A stretch of 45,739 bases of DNA from a virus. Positions 37,642-45,739 of the stretch are shown in pieces (within the stretch, counting starts at the first letter, position 1; each line of letters opens with the position of its first letter). Location: IMG/VR virus record IMGVR_UViG_3300025276_000059, positions 1-45,739 of that record, one strand, 5' to 3'. A program made the position numbers and the translations under genes. The notes under the pieces were generated by a model. That model saw nothing but the letters and a program-made list of their open reading frames with translations. It ran no database searches and had not been told where the DNA came from.

Positions 37642-38627
37642 AACCACTAAAGAAAGTCCCTAGCGACAAAAAAGGATTAGGCAAGCTACCAACACCAGTA
37701 CGCAATAAGATGGGGTACATGAAGAAAGGTGGCAAAGTATATAAGGCAGGCGGAAAAGCACCAGTTGATCCACCTAATACAAGTTCTGAGAGTAAGTCAA
37801 AATACAGGATTGGTGATATGAACTTTCAAGGAGAAGAAGCTGACCGATTGATTGCCTTTAAAGAGCATCTAGATAACGACTTCTCAAACCTAGATTTATT
37901 TCAAAAGACGGAACAAGTTGAAAAGTTCATAAATTCAAAGGGACATAAGAGTAGTGAGTCTATGAAAGCTTATAACGTAGACCCTAATTTAAAGAATGCA
38001 AAATCCCCTTCATTGAAAGACGACTTTGAAAGCGCATTTGGAGATTCTCCTTTTGGGGGTTCTGACCCTTTTGCTGACGACCCTGATATAAAGCGTATGA
38101 AAGAAGAGGCTGCTGCTCGTGATAATAAAAAAGGTAGAAGAAAAAAATTCACCAATGGGGGCAAAGTATTAAGTAACTACAAGAAAGGTGGTAAGGTTAA
38201 GAAGAAAGGGATGACTACCGATGAACGCAAACTCAAGTATATGGGTTCTGTATATGATAAACAGGATAAAGAGCAGATAAATGCAAGTGCTGAAGATTAT
38301 GTAAAAGTTATGGCCTCTAGGGGATATAGCGATACGCCTTACGATGAAAGAAACAAACAAGCAAGGTCGTATGCGGATTACAATGAAAGAAAAAGAGAAA
38401 AAAATATTTACAAGCCTGCTAGAGCTGAAGCTTCTAAGAGGTTTGACAAGAACACAAGGTATGATGACTTATTAGGTCGTGCTACAAACCCTGATAAGAA
38501 GTACGAAAAAGGGGGCAAATTTTCTAAACCTCACAATATGTACAAGGATGGTAAATCAGTAATAGCTAAGACAATTGCAGACCACTTAAAACTCAAGAAA
38601 CAAGGATATAATCACAAGAAGCCTTAA
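37638..38627 (+). CDS. Lys/Gly-rich virion protein candidate with GGKV motifs
   Basis: The 329-residue protein is basic and low in hydrophobic residues, so probably largely flexible. It repeats a short motif: MKKGGKVYKAGGK near 28, NGGKV and KKGGKVKKKG near 175-192, and YEKGGKF near 292. Similar motifs occur in three other probable virion proteins in this window. It may be a DNA-binding or capsid cargo protein. Its last bases overlap the end of the converging minus-strand regulator gene. Confidence 0.65.
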   Translation: MKPLKKVPSDKKGLGKLPTPVRNKMGYMKKGGKVYKAGGKAPVDPPNTSSESKSKYRIGDMNFQGEEADRLIAFKEHLDNDFSNLDLFQKTEQVEKFINSKGHKSSESMKAYNVDPNLKNAKSPSLKDDFESAFGDSPFGGSDPFADDPDIKRMKEEAAARDNKKGRRKKFTNGGKVLSNYKKGGKVKKKGMTTDERKLKYMGSVYDKQDKEQINASAEDYVKVMASRGYSDTPYDERNKQARSYADYNERKREKNIYKPARAEASKRFDKNTRYDDLLGRATNPDKKYEKGGKFSKPHNMYKDGKSVIAKTIADHLKLKKQGYNHKKP

Positions 38628-39052
38628 TCCTCTAACATTCTATAGAATTGCCGAATGAGTAATCGGGCTTTCTGCGTTAATGCGTAGCGAACTCGGTAGC
38701 TCATTTTGCTTTCTTCATAGAAAAGATGCTCCTCATGGGTCATATTCTTAGGTGATAACCTATCAAAGTGCTTATATACTAAGTCTTTCTTCATCCCAGG
38801 GTATATAAACAGCTCCTTTACCTTCCTACTACTACGGTTTTGCTGTTCAGCTACGTAATCAGCAGTCCAAAACTCTAAATCATAGGTGAAAAGCATAATC
38901 ATCATGAATGTGTAGTTTAAATCGTGTTCACTACGCATGTATTTGAGTGATAAGTCTAAGTTTTTCAACTTATTACGTTCTTTATTGTACTCGTAGGAGC
39001 GGAGTTTAGCGAATTCTCGCATCTTCTTCTTCTTACTCCTCTTTGACTTCAT
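38624..39052 (-). CDS. Winged-helix (MarR-like) DNA-binding protein
   Basis: The 142-residue protein has a very basic N-terminus (KSKRSKKKKMREFAK), then a helical domain with WTADYVAEQQNRSSRKVKEL (possible helix-turn-helix) and a C-terminal pattern RYALTQKARLLIRQFYRMLE typical of the wing and last helix of MarR-type regulators. It stands alone on the minus strand inside the packaging block, as expected for a regulator with its own control. It could switch late gene expression; the target is unknown. Confidence 0.65.
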   Translation of the reverse strand: MKSKRSKKKKMREFAKLRSYEYNKERNKLKNLDLSLKYMRSEHDLNYTFMMIMLFTYDLEFWTADYVAEQQNRSSRKVKELFIYPGMKKDLVYKHFDRLSPKNMTHEEHLFYEESKMSYRVRYALTQKARLLIRQFYRMLED

Positions 39053-39061
39053 TTAATTCCC

Positions 39062-39069
39062 TATTTTTG
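39062..39069 (+). promoter_or_regulatory. Bacteroidota-type -7 element (TATTTTTG)
   Basis: TATTTTTG lies 18 bases before the ATG at 39088, in the short gap after the divergent regulator gene; this is the only place where that regulator and a rightward promoter are adjacent. Confidence 0.6.
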
Positions 39070-39087
39070 ATAAAAATACTAATTAAG

Positions 39088-39384
39088 ATGACCAACATAG
39101 AACTTTTTCTACAAGAATTCACCGAAAAAGCTAGAGAAATGACAGCTTTATTGGAGAAATACAAACTTGAGGAAGAGGTTACCATGGCTATAGGCGCTTC
39201 ACATACTATATGGGATGTAGATGAGCCTAAAGTACAGATCGCATTCACTTCTAACGCTCCTAGTCTTGAAGATTTTGATGAATTACTTTGTTACATTCAA
39301 GAGGCAACAGAAACTTATGAAAGTCCAAAAGAAGGGACTATAGATTGGTGGATAGATAAGTTTGGTGATGGAACGCTAAATTAA
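39088..39384 (+). CDS. Hypothetical acidic protein
   Basis: The start at 39088 (98 residues, MTNIELFLQEF...) follows a promoter; the longer frame from 39043 crosses it and is rejected. The protein is acidic and helical, with a C-terminal GTIDWWIDKFGDG. It begins a run of small genes leading to the terminase. Function unknown. Confidence 0.65.
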   Translation: MTNIELFLQEFTEKAREMTALLEKYKLEEEVTMAIGASHTIWDVDEPKVQIAFTSNAPSLEDFDELLCYIQEATETYESPKEGTIDWWIDKFGDGTLN

Positions 39385-39385
39385 G

Positions 39386-39622
39386 ATGGATTTAATACGT
39401 AAGATTGTAATCGGGCAAAACCCGAAAGATGCTATGGCATATTATGTAGGTATGCGCGTAGGGGATAGTAGAATAGTAGTAATTGAATTTAATGAAAGAG
39501 GGTACTACAAAAATGGCGAGCGTTGCTACAAGATATACATTGAAAATCCAGAACATGGCACAATGTTTTGGAAGGAGATTGTAAATGCGCCCTGTATCAT
39601 AGAGTACGACCTCAATTTTTAG
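39386..39622 (+). CDS. Hypothetical protein
   Basis: The 78-residue protein is beta-rich with many aromatic residues (YYVGMRVGDSRIVVIEF, GYYKNGERCYKIYIENP). It follows the previous stop by one base. No family recognised. Confidence 0.65.
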   Translation: MDLIRKIVIGQNPKDAMAYYVGMRVGDSRIVVIEFNERGYYKNGERCYKIYIENPEHGTMFWKEIVNAPCIIEYDLNF

Positions 39623-39623
39623 T

Positions 39624-40196
39624 ATGAAAGCATTAAGTATGTTTATCGTCCGACTTCCGCAGAAGTTCAAGGACACGATTTCTATTGCAGGGCAAGAGAT
39701 GTACCTCGCTTCAAAATTTGATGAATTCGGTAATCGTATAAACTATGCGGAGATAGTATCTACTCCTGCACGTTTTGAGACGAAAGCTTCCGTTGGAGAC
39801 ATATTGTATTTCCATCACCATGTGTGTGTAGAAAAAAAACTTCATTTAGAAGACGACCTATATATGGTCCAGTACGACCCTAATGGCGGTTATGGTTCTC
39901 ACGCATACGCGTATGAAACAAAAGACGGAAACATTCATATGTTATCGGATTGGGTTTTTATAGAGCAACCACAAAAAGCTACCGAAAAAATAGTAGAGGG
40001 AATCATAATCTTAGAAGAAGATGCCGATGCGGATCACGGATTCGTTAAATACGCTAATAGTGAGCTTAAATACCTAGGCGCAAACGTAGGTGATAAAGTT
40101 TATTTTTCAAAACATTCAGATTACGCCATGGAGGTTAAAGGTGAGACTCTTTGGAGAATGAGGAATGACGACTTGTTATATTCTCACAATGGCTAA
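39624..40196 (+). CDS. GroES-like co-chaperonin, probable tandem repeat
   Basis: The 190-residue protein is about twice the length of GroES. The C-terminal half matches the GroES barrel (NVGDKVYFSKHSDYAMEVKGETLWRMRNDDLLY, in two parts), and the N-terminal half has a similar VGDILYF with a mobile-loop-like insertion and a second strand set. This suggests two tandem Cpn10 domains. Like T4 gp31, it could replace host GroES to fold the capsid protein. It lies upstream of the terminase genes and overlaps the next gene by eight bases. Confidence 0.7.
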   Translation: MKALSMFIVRLPQKFKDTISIAGQEMYLASKFDEFGNRINYAEIVSTPARFETKASVGDILYFHHHVCVEKKLHLEDDLYMVQYDPNGGYGSHAYAYETKDGNIHMLSDWVFIEQPQKATEKIVEGIIILEEDADADHGFVKYANSELKYLGANVGDKVYFSKHSDYAMEVKGETLWRMRNDDLLYSHNG

Positions 40197-40482
40197 AAGA
40201 AGAAAATTTAGTTCATTAAACGCTGCCGAGAGATTATTAAACTCTATGGAGATAGCTATAGATAATATGATTGAAGAGATAAAGAAGCCTGTAGACCCTG
40301 ACCTTAATGGTTCGGGACGTAAAGCGGAGCTTCAGTCTATAAAGCAAACAGCAGTAGATGCGCGTGAACTACTACAAGAGCGTCAACGCCTTGAGGAGAT
40401 GATAAGATCATTAAAAGACAGCGGGGGAATGACAGAGGATAACGATTTCTCTGGAGGGTTTGCGGAAAGGTTTAGTAAATAA
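40189..40482 (+). CDS. Terminase small subunit candidate
   Basis: The start at ATG 40189 (97 residues, MAKRRKFSSLNAAERL...) fits the overlap with the previous gene better than 40165. The protein is helical with a basic N-terminus and a coiled-coil-like middle (LQERQRLEEMIRSL), ending acidic. Position immediately before the large terminase, with a one-base overlap, suggests the DNA-recognition subunit. No helix-turn-helix was confirmed. Confidence 0.55.
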   Translation: MAKRRKFSSLNAAERLLNSMEIAIDNMIEEIKKPVDPDLNGSGRKAELQSIKQTAVDARELLQERQRLEEMIRSLKDSGGMTEDNDFSGGFAERFSK

Positions 40483-42608
40483 TGGCAGGACTAGTAGACA
40501 TAGAGGACTACGAAGACAAAGTCGTCAATGTATGTGTAGATAATACCGTAGGTGAGGTTATAGAGATATCTGATTTATTTATACAATTACCTAAAGTCCC
40601 TAAAAAAAAAGACATATTATTTCACGACTTACCTAAGAAAGAGCAGTATTGGCGCAGGACACCGATGCCTAAAGATTTACTGTATATACGTTCTATGGAT
40701 GAATGGGCAGAAAGTCCTAGAGAGTTTCGTGCTACACATACGCCATATATTCAAAATGAATTTAAACGTAGGCGTGAGGGTGTGTGGTTTTACAATAACG
40801 GTAAACCTACCTATCTAACAGGGAGGCATTACATGATGCTTCAATGGAGTAAAATTGATATAGGATATCCATCTTTTTTAGATTTTCAGCGTAGGCTATT
40901 CACTCACTTCCTTGCATGTGAGATGGACAACAGGTCATTAGGACAGATATACACTAAGTGTAGACGTTCTGGATATACCAATATGAGTGCTTGTATTGAG
41001 GTTGACGAGGGTACACAAGTAAAAGAGAAGCTTTTAGGTATCATGTCAAAGACAGGGAAAGATGCCCAGGAGAATATCTTCATGAAGAAAGTCGTTCCCA
41101 TATTCAAGAGTTATCCGTTTTTCTTTAAACCTATACAAGATGGTACAACCAATCCACGTATGGAGCTTGCATTTCGCGAACCAAGTAAAAGGATAACAAA
41201 GAACAACAAAACCTCTCATAAAGGCGAGGCATTAGATACTATCGTCAATTGGAAAAACACTACTGCTAACGCATATGATGGTGAAAAACTTCACATGTTA
41301 TACCTTGATGAAGCAGGAAAATGGGAACGACCACTAGATATTCAAGATGTATGGCGTATACATAGAACGTGTCTTATTGTTGGGCGAAGGGTTATTGGTA
41401 AGGCATTGGTAGGGTCTACCGTGAACCCTTTAGACCGTGGAGGAACGCCTTTTAAAAAGTTGTACTATAGCTCAGATCCTTATGAGAGAAACGAGAATGG
41501 TAGAACAAAAAGCGGGCTATATAAGATATTCATACCTGCATATGATGCGCTTGAGGGATTCTTTGATAAACACGGAAACGCTGTTATCAACGACCCAGAA
41601 GAACCCGTGGAAGGATTGGACGGAGAGACTATAACCATAGGTGCAAAGACTTACTTACAGAATGAGCGAAAAGCACTAATGAGTGATCCCTATGAATTGA
41701 ACGAAGTCATACGTCAGTTTCCTTTCTCAGAAGATGAAGCTTTCCGCGACTCCACAAAATCATCTCACTTTAACATAGGTAAGATATACGAGCAGATAGC
41801 TAACAATGAAGAGCTATATCCATCACCTGTTGTGCGAGGAAACTTTATGTGGAAAGATGGGGTCCAGGACAGTGAAGTGTTATGGGCTCCAGATAAAAAT
41901 GGTAAGTGGCGTGTATCTTGGCTACCGCCAAGTGAGGTGAGAAACAAGAAAATAGCTAAATATGGAAAGATTGCCCCAGGCAATAGTTTGATTGGAGTTG
42001 GTGGGGTAGATAGTTATGATATTGACAAGACTGTAGATGGTCGTGGTTCTAAAGGTGCTTGTCACTTTTACAATAAATTTAGTATGCAGTACCCCTCAAA
42101 TATATTTGTAGCGGAATATGCTGAAAGACCACCATTAGCTAGAATATTTTATGAGGACATATTAATGGCTTCTATTTTTTATGGATATCCATTGTTGATT
42201 GAGAATAACAAATACGGCATAGTTAGATACTTTGAATCAAGGGGGTATGATGAGTATGTTATGAATAGACCTGAACACCTAACCCCACCAGGTGCAGTGC
42301 AGAACGTAAAAACAAAAGGTATACCATCCAACTCTAAAGATGTAATACAAGCTCATGCCCAAGCGATAGAAGCCTATGTGCATGAACACGTGGGTTTGCA
42401 TAATGAGACAGGAAACTACGGAAGGATGTATTTCAATAGAACTTTAGAAGACTGGATTGGATTTAATATTGACGACAGAACAAAGTTTGATATGTCTATA
42501 TCTTCTGGGCTAGCCTTACTCGCTTCACAGAAAATTATTAAAGAAGTGAAGAAGAAAGAAAACAATGATCAGGTGTTTTTCCGAAGATTCAAGGCTAGGG
42601 ATTTGTAA
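40482..42608 (+). CDS. terL: Terminase large subunit
   Basis: The 708-residue protein has the two domains of a packaging motor. The ATPase has a variant Walker A KCRRSGYTN (159-167), Walker B LHMLYLDE with D276 and E277, and coupling motif VGSTVN (310-315). The nuclease has GVGGVD with D510, LLIENNKYG with E573, and a further acidic patch near FDMSISSG. It cuts and pumps DNA into the capsid through the portal encoded next. The Walker A lacks the usual GK(S/T), as reported for some crAss-like relatives. A separate promoter precedes the portal gene. Confidence 0.95.
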   Translation: MAGLVDIEDYEDKVVNVCVDNTVGEVIEISDLFIQLPKVPKKKDILFHDLPKKEQYWRRTPMPKDLLYIRSMDEWAESPREFRATHTPYIQNEFKRRREGVWFYNNGKPTYLTGRHYMMLQWSKIDIGYPSFLDFQRRLFTHFLACEMDNRSLGQIYTKCRRSGYTNMSACIEVDEGTQVKEKLLGIMSKTGKDAQENIFMKKVVPIFKSYPFFFKPIQDGTTNPRMELAFREPSKRITKNNKTSHKGEALDTIVNWKNTTANAYDGEKLHMLYLDEAGKWERPLDIQDVWRIHRTCLIVGRRVIGKALVGSTVNPLDRGGTPFKKLYYSSDPYERNENGRTKSGLYKIFIPAYDALEGFFDKHGNAVINDPEEPVEGLDGETITIGAKTYLQNERKALMSDPYELNEVIRQFPFSEDEAFRDSTKSSHFNIGKIYEQIANNEELYPSPVVRGNFMWKDGVQDSEVLWAPDKNGKWRVSWLPPSEVRNKKIAKYGKIAPGNSLIGVGGVDSYDIDKTVDGRGSKGACHFYNKFSMQYPSNIFVAEYAERPPLARIFYEDILMASIFYGYPLLIENNKYGIVRYFESRGYDEYVMNRPEHLTPPGAVQNVKTKGIPSNSKDVIQAHAQAIEAYVHEHVGLHNETGNYGRMYFNRTLEDWIGFNIDDRTKFDMSISSGLALLASQKIIKEVKKKENNDQVFFRRFKARDL

Positions 42609-42631
42609 ATAATTGGCTACCATGTATTTAG

Positions 42632-42639
42632 TATATTTG
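42632..42639 (+). promoter_or_regulatory. Bacteroidota-type -7 element (TATATTTG)
   Basis: TATATTTG lies 30 bases before the portal start. TTG at 42613-42615 is 16 bases upstream of it, shorter than the usual 19-21. Confidence 0.6.
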
Positions 42640-42669
42640 TAGCAAAGTGGGTTTACCAATATACTGAAT

Positions 42670-45108
42670 ATGTCAAGTACAAAGAACTACGGAAGTTTCC
42701 CCGACCCGTTAGCATCGTTTGTTGAAAAATCAGCCAAGTCTTACGGACTAAAGTACGCACGTGCTATCGTAAGTCAATGGGGTTCTTCAAATGAGTCTAA
42801 CTCTCTCTATGGTCGTAGAATGAAAGAATTCAACACGAATAGAGATTATGCAAACGGCTCTCAAGCTACGTCAAAATATAAACAAGTACTAAACTCTCTT
42901 GATCCGAATAACGGAGATGGGACGTTATTAAATATTGATTGGTCACCTGTACCTATTATCCCCAAGTTTGTAAAAATCGTGGTCAATAAGATTCTTTCAA
43001 GAGAGCCTTATCCAAACCTTGAAGCAGTAGACCCTTTGTCTCTAACAGAGAAAGAACGTAAAAAAGCTGAGGTAAAAGCAGGTGTTGAGAATCGCGAATT
43101 CTTTAATAAAATGAAGGAAGCGGGATTAAATCCAGGGATAGACGTAGATCAAATACCAGACACTGCTGAAGAAGCTGAGATATTTCTTGATACTAATATT
43201 AAAGTATCATCAGAGATTGCAGCTCAAATAGCTACAAACTTAACATTACAATGGAATGACTTCCCCTCAAAAATATATCGTAGAGCGGTTGAAGACTTAG
43301 TCTCTGTAGGGATGGCTGTAGTTAAAAGAGATAACGATCCTAACTACGGAATTACTACTAAATATGTAGACCCAGAGTATTTCGTGCATTCTAAAACTGA
43401 AGACGCAACAATGTCCGATTTAAACTATGCGGGACATATTTCAAGAATAACTATTGAAGAGTTAAAACGTATTTCAAGAGGCCAGTTTGAAGAAGAAGAA
43501 TATGAAGAGATGGCTCGTCAAGTAAAAAATCGTTACTCCAATGACCCTACAAGATTAGGGAATAGTAGTTACGATGAAAGCTCAAACAAAAACGTTTTCG
43601 GATATGACAGCTATGTAATAGAGGTTCTTGATTTTGAATTCATGTCTACTGACTGTCTTCATTTTGAAGAAAAAGAATCTCGTTTCGGAAATGTAGGCTT
43701 CTACTACAAGGGTCAAGAAGAGGTTAATATACCATCGGGTAGTGTTTTTGAACGTAAGGCACATAAGATGGAACATGCAACTGTCTATGGAGGAAAGTTT
43801 GTTGTAGGAACTAAGTACATGTTTAATTACGGATTGAAGAAGAATTTACCACGTAATATTCATGATATCACTCGTACTCGTATGAGCTATTCCGTTATAG
43901 CTACAAACTTGCGTAAGATGATGCCTAAGAGTATGGTTTCTAGTATCAAGCAGTATGCTGATATGATGCAACTAGCTCATTTAAAATTGCAACAATCTGT
44001 TGCTAAGGCAAAACCAGACGGACTTATTATTGATGTTGAAGGTTTAGAAAACGTACAACTTGGTAAGGGTGGAGACTTGCAACCACTAGAGATACAAGAT
44101 ATATACGAGCAGACTGGTGTATTTTATTACCGCTCAAAAAACCCAGAGGGTGGGTTTCAAAACCCTCCTGTTCGGGAGATTGGAAACGCAATACGTAACA
44201 TCCAAGAGTTAATTGGAATATATAATCAATACCTAAATATGATTCGTGATACCACGGGTCTTAACGAGGTTGTTGATGGATCAACTCCAAAGGGTGACTC
44301 TCTCGTGGGCGTTAGACAACAAGCGATATCTGCTTCTAATAATGCTATATACGATATTACTCATTCATCACAAGTGCTTTATAAAAGAGTTTGCGAGGAT
44401 ATTGTAAAATGTCTTCAAGTATTACCTCAAGAGTCTATACTATATAAAGTATATGAGAAAGCAGTAGGAGAAACGAACATGGCTATGCTTTCTTCGTTTA
44501 AGGACTTACCTATGTTCAACTTCGGTGTTAGTGTTGTGACCAACATGAATGACGAGGATAGAATGTACTTAGAGCAAAACATTGCACAATCTATTGCACA
44601 AGGTGAATTAGATATTGAAGATGCTCTAGCCATACGTAGATTAAAGGATGTAGATCAAGCAGAACGTTTGTTAGTTGTAAGACGTAAAAAAAGAATGAAG
44701 CTACGTCAAGAAATGGCTCAACAAAATTCTCAAATGCAAGCTCAAGCTAACCAGCAGACGGCTCAGGTTTCAGCTCAACTAGACTCGCAAAAAATGCAGA
44801 TGGAGGCTCAGTTAGAATCTCAAAAAACTCAGTTAGAAACTCAAATGAAAGCCCAATTATTAGAAATAGAGTATGGGTATAAGATGGAGTTAGAAAAAAT
44901 TAAATCTCAAACTCGTGATTTAAACCTAGATCGTCAATACGGATTTCAACAGAGCGCTGAGGATAAAAAAGAAAAAGCGAAAGACAGTCGCATTAAAAAA
45001 CAAGCGGTTGAACAGTCTAAACTTGTTTCTCAACGTCAAGGTAAAAGAGGTGAGTTAACTGAAGATCAAGATGATGACTTGCTTTCACAACTATTTGATA
45101 ACCAGTAA
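42670..45108 (+). CDS. Portal protein
   Basis: The 812-residue protein is large and mostly helical. Visible features are the N-terminal dockerin-like stretch (LYGRRMKEFNTNRDYANGSQ), a long helical core, the segment IGIYNQYLNMIRDTTGLNEV near 515, and a Gln/Lys/Glu-rich coiled-coil C-terminus (about 675-790). This layout, the position right after terL, and the length match portals of crAss-like and related podoviruses. It forms the dodecameric DNA channel at the capsid vertex. Confidence 0.85.
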   Translation: MSSTKNYGSFPDPLASFVEKSAKSYGLKYARAIVSQWGSSNESNSLYGRRMKEFNTNRDYANGSQATSKYKQVLNSLDPNNGDGTLLNIDWSPVPIIPKFVKIVVNKILSREPYPNLEAVDPLSLTEKERKKAEVKAGVENREFFNKMKEAGLNPGIDVDQIPDTAEEAEIFLDTNIKVSSEIAAQIATNLTLQWNDFPSKIYRRAVEDLVSVGMAVVKRDNDPNYGITTKYVDPEYFVHSKTEDATMSDLNYAGHISRITIEELKRISRGQFEEEEYEEMARQVKNRYSNDPTRLGNSSYDESSNKNVFGYDSYVIEVLDFEFMSTDCLHFEEKESRFGNVGFYYKGQEEVNIPSGSVFERKAHKMEHATVYGGKFVVGTKYMFNYGLKKNLPRNIHDITRTRMSYSVIATNLRKMMPKSMVSSIKQYADMMQLAHLKLQQSVAKAKPDGLIIDVEGLENVQLGKGGDLQPLEIQDIYEQTGVFYYRSKNPEGGFQNPPVREIGNAIRNIQELIGIYNQYLNMIRDTTGLNEVVDGSTPKGDSLVGVRQQAISASNNAIYDITHSSQVLYKRVCEDIVKCLQVLPQESILYKVYEKAVGETNMAMLSSFKDLPMFNFGVSVVTNMNDEDRMYLEQNIAQSIAQGELDIEDALAIRRLKDVDQAERLLVVRRKKRMKLRQEMAQQNSQMQAQANQQTAQVSAQLDSQKMQMEAQLESQKTQLETQMKAQLLEIEYGYKMELEKIKSQTRDLNLDRQYGFQQSAEDKKEKAKDSRIKKQAVEQSKLVSQRQGKRGELTEDQDDDLLSQLFDNQ

Positions 45109-45113
45109 ATTAT

Positions 45114-45121
45114 TACCTTTG
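45114..45121 (+). promoter_or_regulatory. Bacteroidota-type -7 element (TACCTTTG)
   Basis: TACCTTTG lies four bases before the ATG at 45126, so transcription would be nearly leaderless. TTG at 45095-45097 is 16 bases upstream. Confidence 0.55.
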
Positions 45122-45125
45122 TAAC

Positions 45126-45485
45126 ATGGCTACACAGATAAACTTAGACAGTGCTACAAGAGTAGACGTAACATGCAGGAAGGGTGACACCTTTGAATTA
45201 GAATTCACATTTTCTGATGACGCTGGAGATACTATAAATCTAACTGGGTATACCTGGAAGATGGATGTAAAAGAAACAGACACCTCATCTTCAGACGTTA
45301 TAGCTGATAGCTCTTTTTCATACACAGGCACAGTTTTAGGGGTGCTAACAATAACCGCTTCAGCATCAGTTATGGCAGCGGTAAGCGGTGGGTTATATGT
45401 TTACGACCTGCAATCAACTAATTCAGGTGTTGTGAAAACCTGGGTATATGGAATATTCAAGATAAACGAAGACGTTAGTGAGTAA
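45126..45485 (+). CDS. Fibre or baseplate N-terminal-type structural protein
   Basis: The 119-residue protein looks all-beta, with RKGDTFELEFTFSDD, then INLTGYTWKMDVKE and GGLYVYDLQST. This order matches small beta-sandwich domains found at the N-terminus of phage fibre and baseplate proteins (BppU-like). It overlaps the next fibre-like gene by eight bases. It is probably an adaptor linking the fibre to the capsid or tail. Confidence 0.65.
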   Translation: MATQINLDSATRVDVTCRKGDTFELEFTFSDDAGDTINLTGYTWKMDVKETDTSSSDVIADSSFSYTGTVLGVLTITASASVMAAVSGGLYVYDLQSTNSGVVKTWVYGIFKINEDVSE

Positions 45486-45739
45486 CATACAGGTTAACAA
45501 CGGACAGTCAACTAGCATTAGTGGTATATCTACCACCAATACTTCCTTGGCTATAAAAGAGTCCTCTATAAATGTTAGCATTGCTAAAACCGGTGGGGAT
45601 AAAAATTACGTTCATAGTCAAGACTCCCCAAGTGCGTCTTGGACTGTAACACACAACTTAAATAAAAGAGCTTCTGTGTCTGTTGTTGATTCAGCGGGAA
45701 CAGTTATTATATGCGATGTAGACTATGTATCTGACAATC
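45478..45739 (+). CDS. Fibre-like protein, partial at window edge
   Basis: The frame starts at GTG 45478, overlapping the previous stop, and runs off the window after 87 codons. The end has WTVTHNLNKRASVSVVDSAGTVI, typical of a C-terminal fibre domain of tailed phages. If the window is circular, the frame would continue into position 1 as LNYQFR and stop at 18-20. That end is shorter than the usual domain, so either the gene is short or the right edge is not joined to the left. Confidence 0.6.
   Translation, partial: MSNIQVNNGQSTSISGISTTNTSLAIKESSINVSIAKTGGDKNYVHSQDSPSASWTVTHNLNKRASVSVVDSAGTVIICDVDYVSDN

Noticed and set aside
1-45739. Prophage or integrated element
   Set aside because: No integrase, excisionase, attachment repeats or host genes are visible.

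Overview
The window is a tailed double-stranded DNA phage (Caudoviricetes, podovirus-like gene set). Its host is very probably a member of the Bacteroidota. The main host clue is the -7 promoter motif TAnnTTTG, typical of Bacteroidota, found just upstream of at least eight transcription units. No clear Shine-Dalgarno sequences are visible, the DNA is AT-rich, and the virion and early proteins resemble those of flavobacterial and crAss-like podoviruses. I see no integrase or DNA polymerase gene, so the phage looks virulent and dependent on host Pol III.

Layout. There are two long, oppositely directed blocks. The leftward early block runs from a promoter at about 36.6 kb to a bidirectional terminator at about 23.12 kb. 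The rightward late block begins at 37.4 kb with a terminase small-subunit candidate, large terminase, portal and fibre genes, and reaches the right edge. It appears to resume at the left edge with virion-associated lytic transglycosylase, scaffold, capsid, neck/ring proteins, a large 'muzzle' protein, internal proteins, a 2837-residue polyvalent protein, and a lysis cassette ending at 23.12 kb. One divergent promoter region (36.3-37.4 kb) and one convergent terminator (23.12 kb) suggest the window is a circular or circularly permuted genome opened inside the late block. Two minus-strand genes (1568-1933, an exported protein; 38624-39052, a winged-helix regulator) sit inside the rightward block.

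The early block has two parts. From 23.2 to 32.6 kb lie DNA replication, recombination and modification genes: RusA resolvase, primase-helicase, DUF3310, m5C methyltransferase, two PD-(D/E)XK nuclease-like proteins, a DnaA-domain-IV protein, SSB, RecE-like exonuclease, a putative annealing protein and several HTH proteins. From 32.6 to 36.3 kb lies an array of twelve small genes of unknown function plus a tRNA-like gene. Every member of this array is preceded by the same composite element: an RNA hairpin, then GGTYTTAAYC. In the twelve protein genes an A/T-rich spacer of 13-16 nt leads to the start codon. This repeated start-associated element is the most interesting feature of the window. It resembles in concept the start-associated sequences (SAS/ESAS) described in Cluster K mycobacteriophages, but the sequence is unrelated.

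How the genes work together. The early promoter at 36583-36614 would make a roughly 335-nt structured leader and then the array of small cassettes, probably host-takeover or counter-defence genes. The replication and recombination genes follow. The 0.8 kb non-coding stretch right of that promoter has spaced GAGTT repeats and is a candidate origin. Late genes are read from many short-leader promoters. Lysis combines a holin-like protein, a DUF5675 protein and a one-piece spanin.
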